A stretch of 64,000 nt of DNA from positions 7,388,891 through 7,452,890 of the forward strand of contig OY744461.1 of assembly GCA_963556145.1 (NCBI GenBank). Reading direction: 5' to 3'. A program made the position numbers and the translations under genes. The notes under the pieces were generated by a model, which had not been told where the DNA came from, did no database searches, and saw only the letters and a program-made list of their open reading frames with translations. Positions 48,803 to 60,229 of the stretch are shown piece after piece (within the stretch, counting starts at the first letter, position 1; the number at the start of each line of letters is the position of its first letter). This DNA is from Hygrocybe punicea. Its lineage: Eukaryota > Basidiomycota > Agaricomycetes > Agaricales > Hygrophoraceae.

Positions 48803-50425
48803 TCACTCCCGGTCGATTTCCCGCCATGTGAAGTAGAGATCCGGATCATTCAACTCAATCTCCCTTAATCTCACCCCGTCACATCCCCTGACCAGCTCAA
48901 GGATCCTACGCCTATGTATCCGGATCCGATGATTCCAATGCTCCAGATGCCGCAAATTGGGGCAATGAAGGGCGAGATCCATGGCGGTCTCCTTGTTTTG
49001 GTTAGGGATTTCTGGGTCAGTAAAGAACGACACGCCGAGGAAGACCTCCAGCTGAGGGAATTTTGAAAGGAAATCCCTCCATTCATACTAACCAGGAGAA
49101 TGAGGGGATTGTCAACAACAACAACAATAAATCGTGCAGACGCACCGTGCGTATAGGATATGCAGTCGTCAAGCCCCAGTCATAGTCGTAATCGATCGAC
49201 GGCACACGCAGCCAAACCAACCTGGGTAACAAATCTACCAGTTTCTGAAGGTACTCGAGGGACTGGAAGAATTGCAAGTTGAGCCTGCATATGGTTCCCA
49301 AGTTCACATTCACCAGCATGTTTCGGTATGCAGGTGTCAGGCGAAACGGCGATAGACTCTCGATCGGCCTGGGCGTCGACACATCAGCGGATAAAATGCT
49401 CGAGACGCCGTAATACCAGTCGGTGCAATGCAACCGTCGAAGAGCAGGGAGACTCCCTGTTTCCAGTTTGTCTGGGGAATAATTTGTCCACTCGAGATCC
49501 TCGAGCGCTGGGTGCCTTTCTAAAAACCGGGCGAAGGCGGTCGAGGTTATGCGTCCTCGATAGCGTCCAACGGTGATGGACAATTTTCGCAGTCGGGGCC
49601 ACAGGCCATCCGCCAAGGGTACCACAAATACACCGACATCCGAAGTAGTACAGAGAGACAGGCTCTGAAGGAGAAGTGAATGAAATGGCCAAAACACGCG
49701 ATGATGCATGATTTGACATACCTCCAAGTTGGGAGAATTATCCATAATAATTTGGAGGGGCTGAGCCACATTAGGCCCCATGTTCCGCATATGGGTGAAG
49801 GTCAGCGATCTCAAATCAGAGAATCCCCGTAGCTAAAGTTGCGGGAGAGAAAGGTCGTCGTGAGGACATGGGCCACCATATGAATGGAATTCGGTTGCAC
49901 CGTCGCACATACTGGAACATGTAAACTTTGGAGATCGGGGAACGTAAAATTTGCAAGCGAGGTTTGCTGCTGCAAAACTTCCCAGAAACCTTTTTCAAGA
50001 CTTCCCTGTGCGGGTTCAAGTTTAGGCCATCGAAAAGTCTTCAGCCCCTCCATCCTTGAAAATGCATCGGTTACTGCTCTGAGGATACGGTGAAGCCCAT
50101 CGCTTGAAGCATCGGATTCAGGAGAAGCAATGTCCACCAAGGTGGAGGGTAGCACTTCTCGAAGATCGCAAGCGAGGGTTACGGGAATAATGTGTACGAC
50201 CCGAACGTTACGTGCGAGATCTGGGCGTGCGTTGAGATGGGACCAGACTGGGGAACGAAGCTTGCACCTGATGACCCGATACTGGATATGGCGAGGGATA
50301 ATAATGTCCGTGCAAGAACGACAAGCGATGGCGAGTGAGAGCAAATCTGCGCGTGAGTCGAGACCTGACGCAAACTGATCTAATATCTCTGTAGGTAAGT
50401 CTGGAAATGCTGTGGACTTGGACAT
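48803..50425 (-). CDS. F-box/LRR-like protein
   Basis: Exons 50425-49913, 49832-49146 and 49087-48803 close to 494 aa. The start STAFPDLPTEILDQFASGL followed by LLSLAIACRSC is an F-box pattern (LPxEI...L...C). The remainder is leucine-rich with repeats such as LPALRRLHC and CPNLRHLEHW, as in the large basidiomycete families of F-box proteins. These usually act as substrate adaptors of SCF ubiquitin ligases. Convergent with the EEP gene; divergent from the NADH dehydrogenase gene. Confidence 0.75.
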
Positions 50426-50757
50426 CAGTGAAGAGAACCGCCGTGAATGACCACGAGCCTTATAAAAATATCTGAAGAAATGAACCGCAGCTCACAATGC
50501 CCGCAGTCATCGCAGCAAGATTCTGTTTGGAGTCACCCGTAATGCATGATGTGCTGATGCTAGTACTGTCCCTACCCGCAGCTAGCGACCTTAGACTCAG
50601 ATGTTTATTTTGCGTCGAGAGCGCATATAGTGATCCGCATCGATTGCATAATTACGTCATCGACATGATCAACTTCACCCGAACCGTCCCGCAAAAGTAC
50701 AAAAGTACTATGTGGCAGCGAAATATTACCGGTTACTTCTAGTCTATCGCCGTGCAC

Positions 50758-53191
50758 ATGTCTCCGGGTCGACTATGGTGCGCTCAAGCGCTTTCTCGCA
50801 CAGTTGCCCGTGAAGCTGCACAACGCATTCCTCGCTCCGTTAGGCACTTCAGCTCATCTACTCCAAGACTGAGGCAGCGACTTGTGATTCTTGGCTCAGG
50901 TTGGGGCGGATATGAACTTCTGAAGGGCGTCGACAAGAAGCGTTGGAGTCAGTCTTGGGCTGAATTTTTTTTATTAACGTGAAATTTATACACCCCCTGA
51001 ATTTCTATCGATATAGATGTCACGATATTGTCTCCAAACAATTATTTCAACTTCACCCCCCTGCTAGCCAGCTGTGCTGTCGGTACTCTTGAATTCCGCT
51101 GTGCCGTGGAGCCCGTGCGTTTTGCCAAAAACCTGGAAAGAACCAGCTAGCTAATTTGACGTTCCTCGCAAGGTTCGACGGTATTCACCTCGAGTTGTAT
51201 GCCATTCTTGCACCATCATCTAGCAGTATCTCCGTTATCTTAATTAACCGCATACATAGGCTGCTTTTCAAGTTTGGTGTGATGCCATTGGTCAATAGTT
51301 TCTCACCTGCTAAATAATTCCCCATTTGCTGATTCAAACTGATGCAGACTTCGAGAGGAAGAAATTGCATTGCGTATGTATTCATCCTTCTGATTTTTCT
51401 TCAGTTGCTGGATCCTGCATTCTTAGATGCCCGCCACGCCCCCGCTATCATTCCAAACAACAAATGCAGATGCGAGTAAGACACGATTCCCCGGCAACGG
51501 AACGCCATTTACCTTGCGGTACGACAAGCTAGTCATTGCCGTAGGAGCATACTCCCAAAGTCAGTTTCAGCTCCCATTACGATTACCAAATTACTATTGA
51601 GTATTTTCTTGCAACTAGCATTCGGGATACCTGGTGTAGAGGAGCACGCTCACTTCTTGAAAGACGTGAAAGATGCTCGTGCTATTCGAACTCGTATTCT
51701 TGAATGTTCGCGTCATTGATTCACTGTTTCGACTTGATTTTCTTGACAAGGTGTTTAGGCTTCGAGCAGGCCAGCCAGCCGATCCTTTCAGATGTTGACC
51801 GCCGAAATCTTCTCAATTTCTGTATTGTCGGTACGCCTTGTGACAATGCCCTAGCTACCATTAGTTCCTCAGTGTGCCACTCTATTCAGGTGGTGGACCA
51901 ACAGGTGTCGAGTTTGCAGCAGAATTACACGACCTTTTCCATGCCGAGATCGAGCAACATTACCCAACGTTAGCGCGGATGGCCAAGATCTCTCTATACG
52001 ATGTTGCTCCTCATATTCTTGGAAGCTTCGACAGCAGTCTTGTCCGGTATGCTTCAGATCTATTTTTTTCCTGTCAAAGGGCGCCAATGTTCGTTGTGTA
52101 GGTATACAGAGAAGACATTTCAGAGAGATGGCATTAGCATGTTTACAAGCCACCACGTTGAACGAGTTGAATCGGTAAATTTTTGTTATTTCTTGAGTGG
52201 CAAAATCCCTAACCCAATTTTCAGGGCAGGATGTTCGTTAAAGAGCAGGGGGAAGGTGATTACCTCTGCTTTCACGTCGAATTTTTGCCTCTCATTTTAT
52301 TTCTTCTTCCAGTTGCTTTTGGCCTCCTCGTCTGGAGCACTGGCCTTGCCCCCAATCCTCTCATACAATCCATCACCGACATATCCAAAGACAGTAAACC
52401 ACGTAGGTATGGCCGTCATCAATCACATTCTTGTCTTGAATTCTGTTGACAACAATTTTAATATAGTCTCATGACGGACGACAATCTCAATGTAATTAGG
52501 ACAGACGGGACGATTGATTACGACGTGTGGGCAATCGGTGATGCCGCCAGGATACAGAACATGCCACTGCCTGCGACAGCACAAGGTCAGTCATGCGACA
52601 TGCTTGTCAAGGTCATCACTGACCAACTGAGAGTGATAGTTGCCAACCAACAAGCCAAATATCTCGCCAAGAAGCTCAACAAGATCGTCAAGGACAACGA
52701 ACACACAAAACCATTTGAATTTCGTTATCAAGGTAGCCTGGCCTACATTGGGAACTGGTTTGTCCTCGATTCACTGTGTTCATATGGTTTCTTGCCCAAA
52801 CCCGTTACTCTTTCGCACAGGAAAGCCATTTATGATCGGTCTGGAGCAGAGAAGGGTCTGAAGACGAAGGAGTCGGGTCGGCTTGCTTGGCTTTTATGGC
52901 GGTCTGCGTACTTCACTATGACCTTGAGCTGGAGGAACAAGTAAGTGAACGGATCCGGTACCAATATCATGGTTATTTTGCTGATCGTTTGTCTGGCGGA
53001 AAGGATCCTGGTTCCTGCTTATTGGTGAGTTATTTGATCGGTGTTGATAATCTGTTTCTTATTACGCCTTGCCATGCGTGCTTTTCCAGGTTCCTAAATT
53101 GTATGCGCGTCATCTTCATTCTAAGCGGACCCCAAAAAATCTCATGGTTTTTGCTTTAGGGATATTCGGGCGTGACTTGACACGATTTTAA
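50758..53191 (+). CDS. mitochondrial type II (rotenone-insensitive) NADH dehydrogenase
   Basis: Eighteen small exons close in phase to 477 aa: 50758-50947, 51017-51114, 51173-51193, 51260-51290, 51348-51373, 51427-51559, 51619-51705, 51759-51830, 51890-52046, 52102-52174, 52225-52255, 52313-52406, 52467-52585, 52640-52757, 52821-52940, 53004-53024, 53090-53100, 53160-53191. The N-terminus is basic and Ser-rich (mitochondrial presequence). FAD site [18 protein letters not shown] site [14 protein letters not shown], and the second FAD motif VWAIGDAA are clear. It ends [10 protein letters not shown], like NDE/NDI enzymes. It passes electrons from NADH to ubiquinone without pumping protons. Exons of 11-31 nt make automated models likely to fail here. 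Confidence 0.9.
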
Positions 53192-53432
53192 ATGAACGGC
53201 TTCAAGTTGCTGCATATATTTCTCGCTACTGGACTCCTTCAACATGGAACTGTAGATGATAGATACACAAGGATATGGGATACAATCAGAAACCGGAATG
53301 CAATTCGGAACACGGCATGCAAACGGAAGCTGCTACTGAAGACTTGCACTAACCATTTTTTAACTCTCTTCATTTCTGCGGAACAAGCGTCATTTTCGGC
53401 TAAGGTCTAGTGCTGACGGAACATACGTTATG

Positions 53433-54202
53433 CTACTTGAAATTGTTCGCTGCAGCCTTGGCACCCTGCAAGAACCCTTCCACGAAATCACGATTTTCTT
53501 CCACCATGCGTTTGCTAACACCATACCCCTGCAGCTCGCGAATGACGACTGCCCACGATGGATCAAGGTTGCCAAACACTTCGATGACTCCCTCCTTGTT
53601 AATGCCCACATGACTGTGATGAACAAAGGAGTCGAGGGCAGGTAATGAGATCATGACGGTCGAGATTTTGCTCCTATGCGACGACTTGGGTTTCCCTGCG
53701 TCTTTGATGGTATGTTTTTTCGTGATCACTGTGAATGAGAGGGGAATATTCAGCGGAAGCATTTCAGGAAGGGAGAACGAGAATGTCCTAACATTTGGTA
53801 GACACTCGGTCCGTGACTTTCTGGAAGAATTCTGCAGCCTCGTCGTCGTCGTCAAAACGTAAGCCAAACATACGGCTCTAACAAAGTGTTTTTTTTTGTG
53901 TTTTCTTGCGAGTTCGGACAAAAAGAGAACAGGGGAGAAAAAAAGAAGCGTACTTTTCCAGAAAAGACGTGGAAGAACGGCTTTTCAATGCGGTAATCAA
54001 AACCTGTGGACAGCTTGAACTTCCACACGGTTTTGCCAGAAGCATTGTCGACGAGGCTGAACCAAAGATTTTCTGTGTCACTGTCGTCCTGTTGTGTCGT
54101 TTGATCAATGCTGAACATAAGCAGGCCCTTGAGCTGCGAGTATGTCCAGTCGTGGCTGGAGGCGCCAAAGGGAGTGTGGTACAAGCGCGCAGATGCCATC
54201 AT
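53433..54202 (-). CDS. short WASP-like protein: WH1 domain plus GTPase-binding domain
   Basis: Exons 54202-53954, 53877-53793 and 53728-53433 give about 209 aa; one more upstream exon is possible. The first 110 residues form a WH1/EVH1 domain (ARLYHTPFG, LWFSLVD, VWKFKL, KPFFHVFSG, SRMFGLRFDDDDEAAEF). The C-terminus matches the WASP GBD/CRIB region: PALDSFVHHSHVGIN, LDPSW, LQGYGVSKRMVEEN. No polyproline region, WH2 or Arp2/3-activating acidic tail follows. It could bind Rho-type GTPases and WIP-like partners without activating Arp2/3. Confidence 0.75.
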
Positions 54203-55063
54203 GATGATATGTGCTGTGTATGTATTTGATTCGAGGTCGGATAAGGTGATATACATCAGGAAATTGAAAACCATATGAGAAAGTCTTATAAGACCTGATC
54301 AGATAAATCATAAGTAACATCCAGTGCCACAATGATAACAACAAGGTCAACCCAGATAATTTATGGTTACCTAGATGAAAATATATCACATCAAGCATAT
54401 TGATATAAATGTAACATTGGTCACCAACAATGTCTTTCCCCCCAATCCAAGATAATTCATGGCTGCGAAGATCAATAACATCAGATATATCAGAAATGCA
54501 GCCCTAGTGTCATGACCACCTTAATGCTACAAGTGTTGAACCTGTATCATCTTGACTTCCCAGCTGAAACAATCTCAGCATGATATACAACGGTTCAGCA
54601 GTAGCCATGAATCTATGTGTGCCGCAACAATACTCAATCTGTCAATCATGACATGAAAGCAGCAGCTATATCATAATTTCAATACGAGGCTCAAAGATCA
54701 GCAGATGATGGCCGTTGATAAGATTATAGCAGGGTGATCCTCAAAGATGACATTTGTCATATTTGTCATAATGAGTGCCGGCGCAGCAGTGTAGCCATAA
54801 ATCTGTGGATGCTGCAAGGGTGCTGATTCTGTCAACCATGACACACAAGCAGCAGCTTCATCACAATTTCCAAACTAGGCTCAAAGATCAGCAAGCGACA
54901 AGCATTGATAAGATGATAGCAGATGGTCTTAGTGATGGATTTTGTTAGACGCATCATAATCGTCATGGTTGTTGCCGGCGTAACAGTCTGATAATGCCAA
55001 GCAAAATGGAAGCGGGACCGAGGAAATATAATATATTAACGAGAAAGCGAATGACACGTAGAG
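54203..55063. repeat. gene-free stretch with two ~190-bp tandem repeats
   Basis: The segment about 54597-54780 is repeated at about 54787-54975. Shared words include AAGCAGCAGCT, GGCTCAAAGATCAGCA and TTGATAAGAT. The remainder (54290-54590) is AT-rich and shows no gene. Confidence 0.6.
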
Positions 55064-56522
55064 CTAATATGCCTGGGGTTCACCAGCTTCATACGCCGAA
55101 GCCAGGTTTTCCTTGTAAGCGCGCCTCTTCTCCTTGATGCGACACAAAGCACTACCCTCAACTGGTACTCTAGCTTCCGAGAATGAATGTGGGAAGATTT
55201 TGCTACATAAAGATTAACAGTGAGAAGCATCATTTACAAACGGTGAATGACTTACCGGTTCCACCAGGTGAGGAGTTCCTCGACTTCTTCCTTCTCCTCG
55301 ACATCCTCAAGGAGATCTAAGAGACTGTTGTAGAATGTCTCGGAATCCGTGACCGTATCGGTGCGAGAGAAAGTGCTTGTGGAACTTAGAGCAAAGCGGA
55401 CCTGAATAATTATGAGAAGTAATCGTTTCTAACATCTGACAGCAGTACGAACCTGAGTAGCGATGTAAACCAAGGATGCTTTCGTCACACACGTCATACC
55501 ATGAATTCGGGCATTTCCCGACCGCGTCGCTTTCGGTTCCTCGTCATCGACCGAGCTCGGCGACGTGAAGACGTGTTTGAATCCCTATGTATCTTCAAAT
55601 AGGACGAAGGGATTTCATGAGATATTACGAACCGTGACTAAAAGCTGACTTCTCATTAAACCGTTCCAAGGGTCCTCTGGATCATAGGCGAGGTCTGCGT
55701 AAAGGAAGATGGGCCACTGATCACCACGGACGTGCATCTCGCCGCTACGAAGCTTCTCTTTAATACTGTACAAGATGTAGGGATTTCTTTTAATTTATAA
55801 TAAAAGGAAGGAAAACATGACGTACTGGGGCAAAGACCAATCTACTCCTGCAGGACAAAGGAGCGCACCGGTCTTCTCATGATGAAATCCACGTGTTGTC
55901 TTTATCTTACGACTGAGAGGAGGTTCAAGAGTCGGCCCGGGAAGCGTAATCCAGTCAATGATGGCGGACTTCATGCCTTTTGTGTCATCGGCACGGGCCC
56001 CGCTGACGCCTTTTCCTAGCTGAATGAAGAGATGTACAAGGAAGAAGTAAAAATACATTGAACGACTCACTAGGCCAGACAAGAGCTCGATCTCTTCTTC
56101 GGAGGATTCCAGAAGTCGTTTCTCAAGATCAGGACACACCCTGAGCAGATCCTCGAACACTCGATGTTCGCGACGTTCCCTGCAGAAGACCCAAAATTGC
56201 ACCATGGGGTTACAACGTGATAATAATATGTGCTTACTTCTGCGTTAAAGACTCGATGTCCACAGGCTCCGATTCACCCATGCGAGTCAAGCCGTTTGTA
56301 ATAAGAACATTCACGTTGCAGAAAGTGTGGACGACTCGACCGAAATGGCGTCCGTGGTGCACAAGGGGGTCGGTAATGGTCCTACTCATTGAAGTTAGCA
56401 ATTTGAGGAGTACCTGAAGAGAAGGGGAATCACGGTCGTTTCCTAGAGCCAAGCTGCAACGCATCGTCGCGCGTCCGTCGACCAGTGGATAGTGCAGGGT
56501 CGGACTGTGCGGGTTCAGACAT
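55064..56522 (-). CDS. DUF6698-family protein
   Basis: Eight exons (56522-56434, 56381-56238, 56179-56071, 56019-55826, 55765-55633, 55584-55453, 55401-55256, 55202-55064) close to 361 aa. The order HHGRHFGRVVHTFCNV, FHHEKTGALLCPAGVDW, GEMHVRGDQWPIFLYA, DPEDPWNGLMRSQLLV, KHVFTSPSSV, KATRSGNARIHGMT and RTDTVTDSETFYNSLLDLL fits the mushroom-specific family I know as DUF6698. No biochemical function is known. The family is often multi-copy in Agaricomycetes. It is transcribed divergently from a small coiled-coil gene at 56887. Confidence 0.75.
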
Positions 56523-56886
56523 TGGACGTTAAGGTCAAGACGATAAAGGAGAATGGTTTGTCTGGTATGATTTTATATGAAGACTGGTGGCGGAGATAGA
56601 CTGGGTATGAATTGTGTATGCATACGGCTTGTAAATGGGTATCATCTGCAATAACTGTCGATTGACCGGTCCCCAAATAGATCATAATTAGGATACCGGC
56701 CAGTAGAAGTAGAACGAACCGACCGTTTTTGTTAGCCGGCATATTATAATGGGCTGCGGTTGCAGAACTAGCGCGAGAAAATGACACAACATTTTGACCG
56801 GGCTGGCAACGTGATTAATAACTGAGTTTATAATCAATTTCTGCGGCCAAACCAGATATTCGAAGAAAACTACATCACTGTCAATC

Positions 56887-57402
56887 ATGTCCACTCGTCA
56901 GCGAAAAGGTAGCCAATCAAGGAAGCACCCCCGGGCCATTGATGAGGTCGAAGTCATTATCCGGTATGAAAAAATAATCCAACTAACTTGACTCTGAAGC
57001 TAAGTTAAAACATCTAGAAGTACTAGGGGCAAACGGACGTACCGTTTATTGGAGGAGGAAGACCTGGAGGACGAGAATGATTCGCTAGATTCTGACAACA
57101 TCGGCAAGCAAATGTTTTCTCACCTTTAGTGTGTCTCATACCACAGTACAGATCGTGACGCCATGATCCGGTTGCGAGACCGTCTTTTGAGGGCAGAAGA
57201 AGAACTGTTGACCGCACGCTGCAGCATTTCCGAGTTGACATTGAAGAACATGCAATACGCGGCCGAACTGAAGAGGGAACGTTACATCAACGAGATTGCT
57301 CAGCAGTATATTCCAGAGGATATGCTTGCCGAATATTATGCGGAGTACCCGAAAAATCAGCCTACATGGACGTCGTCATCACCTGCGCCTCGTAAGTTGT
57401 AG
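56887..57402 (+). CDS. small coiled-coil protein, unknown
   Basis: Exons 56887-56963, 57018-57113 and 57147-57402 close to 142 aa; the second intron would be only 33 nt, which lowers confidence. The N-terminus is basic (STRQRKGSQSRKH), the middle acidic, and residues ~65-115 are an Arg/Glu/Leu heptad-like helix (LRAEEELLTARCSISELTL). I do not recognise a family. It lies 364 bp from the DUF6698 start, divergent. Confidence 0.55.
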
Positions 57403-57434
57403 AATTCGTTGTTCAACATTGCTTGATTTTGCAT

Positions 57435-59200
57435 CTAGGTGGTGATGACTAACAATCGAGTTGGTATATAGTTACATAATGCATTCATTATCCTAACGCC
57501 ATGTAAACGCCTGCACGTAAATGTCTGCACTGATATCATCTTGATTCCACCTGACGGGTTCGAAGTATGTCTACGACTTCTGGTAAAGGCACTCGTTAAA
57601 CTTGTCCTAGTCGTGACGAGCAACCAACCTTTATTTGTCATCCGCTCAGATCCATCAAGACCCGATTTCAGAACCACCCATCTTTGCCGAAGCGCTTGTA
57701 TACTCCACAAATGTTGGAACAACTTTGCTATTTCACCCCAGACAATATTGTTATTATTTGAGACCATCTCGTGAATTCTGTCAAGGGTCTGAGTCAGAAC
57801 TAATACATCAATAGGCAGGATGCGTATACCCATTTAAAAGGGTGTATGTATCCTGTTGACTCCACTTAGGTTTTTGGCCCTGACGCTGCATTGTTGTTCG
57901 TAGTTCCGTCCTAAAAATGTACCCTAAAATCAGAATGGAAGTTGAACAGGGGTAGTTCCACAACCATTTGGTGCTGCATTGCTGTCTGCTACGCTTGTAT
58001 CCCATGCGTTCACTGACATCACCCCAAGGTATAGTGAACTTAGAGTCCTGGTTGGCGCTAATCTCCAACACGATTTTAGTCAGGTCTTCTTCTTCTACCT
58101 TTGTCCACCGGCCTGGCAACGTTCTAATGCATGTCTGATAGATTACGACTGCAGTCACTTACCACTTATTCGCGTGGCGCGATGTTTGAGATGATTCCTG
58201 TAGCGGTCTCGGCAGTCTGTCTCGGACCTGCCAACCATGGTGCTGACAACGGTCCATTTTTCGCCGTGTTGCGTAACATATCTGCAATAGTGGTCAGTAT
58301 ATTCTAGGATACGTTGGTATCAAAGGATCTTGCCGGATCAAATCGTTATCCTCAGATTTAGTCCATGAACCCTGCTTACCCCAAGGTTGATACGCTCTGT
58401 GAACGTGATGATAAACAGCGCCTAACGGACGCAAAGGGAGGGCAGAGGCTACACATCCAGTAAATAACGCCCCAAGGATTAAATAGCTCGTTGTCAACGT
58501 ACCTATCTTAGACCAAAACATATTATTACGTGTCGTTTTAGATGTGGTGAAGATCAGTTCTGCCAACTGTTCGGAGTTGATGTTGTTCAGCTGTGATACG
58601 AACTAATCAATGTGACAAGACGTCGAAGGTGGTCGAACCCGGGCCACCTCCTGGTATGAAGTGATCGCTTCACGCATCAAGCTATCCTCTTCCGCCGAGA
58701 ACTTCCCTTGTTTGTACACCAAACCCTCATTTTGTGCCAAATCTGCCAACTGTCGAGTAGATAACCATTTTGTCGCCAACATTTCCGCATTTTCTGGGGT
58801 ATTCTGCTTTCCGATGGCCAAAGTAGAATCCAGCGCCGATTGCTCATGACTTCCGGTCGTCTCAGACCCGGAATCTAGCATAGCAGATTAGGAATACAGC
58901 AGACAGCTAACTTGCGCCCTTACCATCGCCCAGAGTATTCACAACTTCACTGTCCATCGTATCTCTAATTTCTGCAGCAGCGGTAACGACTGCGTTAATG
59001 AACACGGCCGACTCGGATTTAGCACTGGAGTCGGATAATCGATTGGCCAGAGCCCCTTGGCCTTCCCGGGCCAATCTTGACCCCTTTGCCGGCCGCTGAA
59101 TCGATCAAGTAACCGAGTCAAGGTGGGAGCAAATAACGCCGAGCCAACGGCTCACCTGCTCCGTGTCTTCTTCTCGACGATGTTTCCCCAGGGATGACAT
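57435..59200 (-). CDS. Reb1/DMTF1-type Myb DNA-binding protein
   Basis: Nine exons (59200-59156, 59095-58924, 58874-58648, 58602-58503, 58421-58334, 58281-58163, 58112-57965, 57910-57830, 57777-57435) close to 440 aa. Successive SANT/Myb-like units are visible: QGKFSAEEDSLMREAI, IGAVYHHVHRAYQPWGKQG, GSWTKSEDNDLI with EKWTVVSTMVGRSETDCRDR, GRWTKVEEEDL with WGDVSERMGYKRSRQQC, and KPKWSQQDTYTLL. This layout resembles yeast Reb1/Nsi1 and animal DMTF1, which bind specific sites in rDNA terminators or promoters. The fifth intron has a GC donor (GCAAGA at 58333). Confidence 0.8.
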
Positions 59201-59465
59201 TTCCGAGTGCATAGCGAACTTGAAAGCGAACTTTGAAGGATTTGTGAGTAGCAATTTCATCAGTACTGACTCTCACTTCTTTTTTTGCAAAATGTATTTG
59301 AGAACACCTGACAACCTTCGCATACACTTCAAAAGACCAAGGCTATCTACTACAGTATTATCGACTTCGGAAGAAAAGAGACAAATGTGGCTGTGACCCT
59401 TGTTGGCCAGCTTTATGGAGCCCGTCTTGAGGGCAGTTTAAAACTGTCAGCCCGAACCGGGAACA

Positions 59466-60056
59466 ATGGATACTCCTATCATGATGCCTATGGATACTCC
59501 GATGTCCTCCGAGTCAAAGGAATCCAACACGAACATGAATCCTCACCAGGAGTTCATGGATTTCTCTATCGTAACGCACTATCCACCATCATCCTCTGAG
59601 ACTCGGAATCTAACATTCCCGCCCTAGTATCTAGTCAATTCCCACTATACTACACGATCCATGGAGTTTTGGCAATCCGTTGTCGAGTACAATGAAATGT
59701 TGGGCAAGTTACTTGAAGCTGAGGATGTGTTTTTGCGGCAGAGGTACGCCGTGATCAAGAAGGAATGCCAGCTCATCAACAAGGAGTTGGAGTATCTTAC
59801 CGAGGGCAAGATACAGCAACATCATAACATATCCCTGGCTTGCGCCAGGATGCAGCGCCGGGATTCAACAACATCTCCCCTTTTCCCACCCCATCTCGCT
59901 CCCATAATGCAGCTGGGGCCCGCAGAAAGGTTACGCTTACTCAAACGGAGCCAAGCCGACCAGGCTCGCGACGCCGAAGAAAGAGCGAGGCATAAGGGTC
60001 AAACTGGGTCAGAGAACATGGAAAATGCGGGCAATTTTCCGGAAGTCAGGTTGTAG
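59466..60056 (+). CDS. small coiled-coil protein, unknown
   Basis: Exons 59466-59570 and 59628-60056 (57-nt intron GTAACG...CCTAG) close to 177 aa. The N-terminus is Met/Ser/Pro-rich. Residues 50-100 form a charged helix (LEAEDVFLRQRYAVIKKE). The C-terminal part has an AERLRLLKRSQADQARDAEE helix. A shorter start at 59661 is possible. No recognised domain. It is divergent from the Reb1-like gene, 265 bp between starts. Confidence 0.5.
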
Positions 60057-60229
60057 GAGTCTGCGAGCCTATCTTTTTACTTTTTTAATGTATCACAATA
60101 ACACACTATTTATTATAAAGGTTACCGGGATTCTAATCAAGCACTTAAGTTTTTGTGCAAGCATAAGTGTACACGGTCGTAAGATGGCAACAAATAGTGC
60201 ATGATTTGCGAGTAATAGTATGTATCCTA

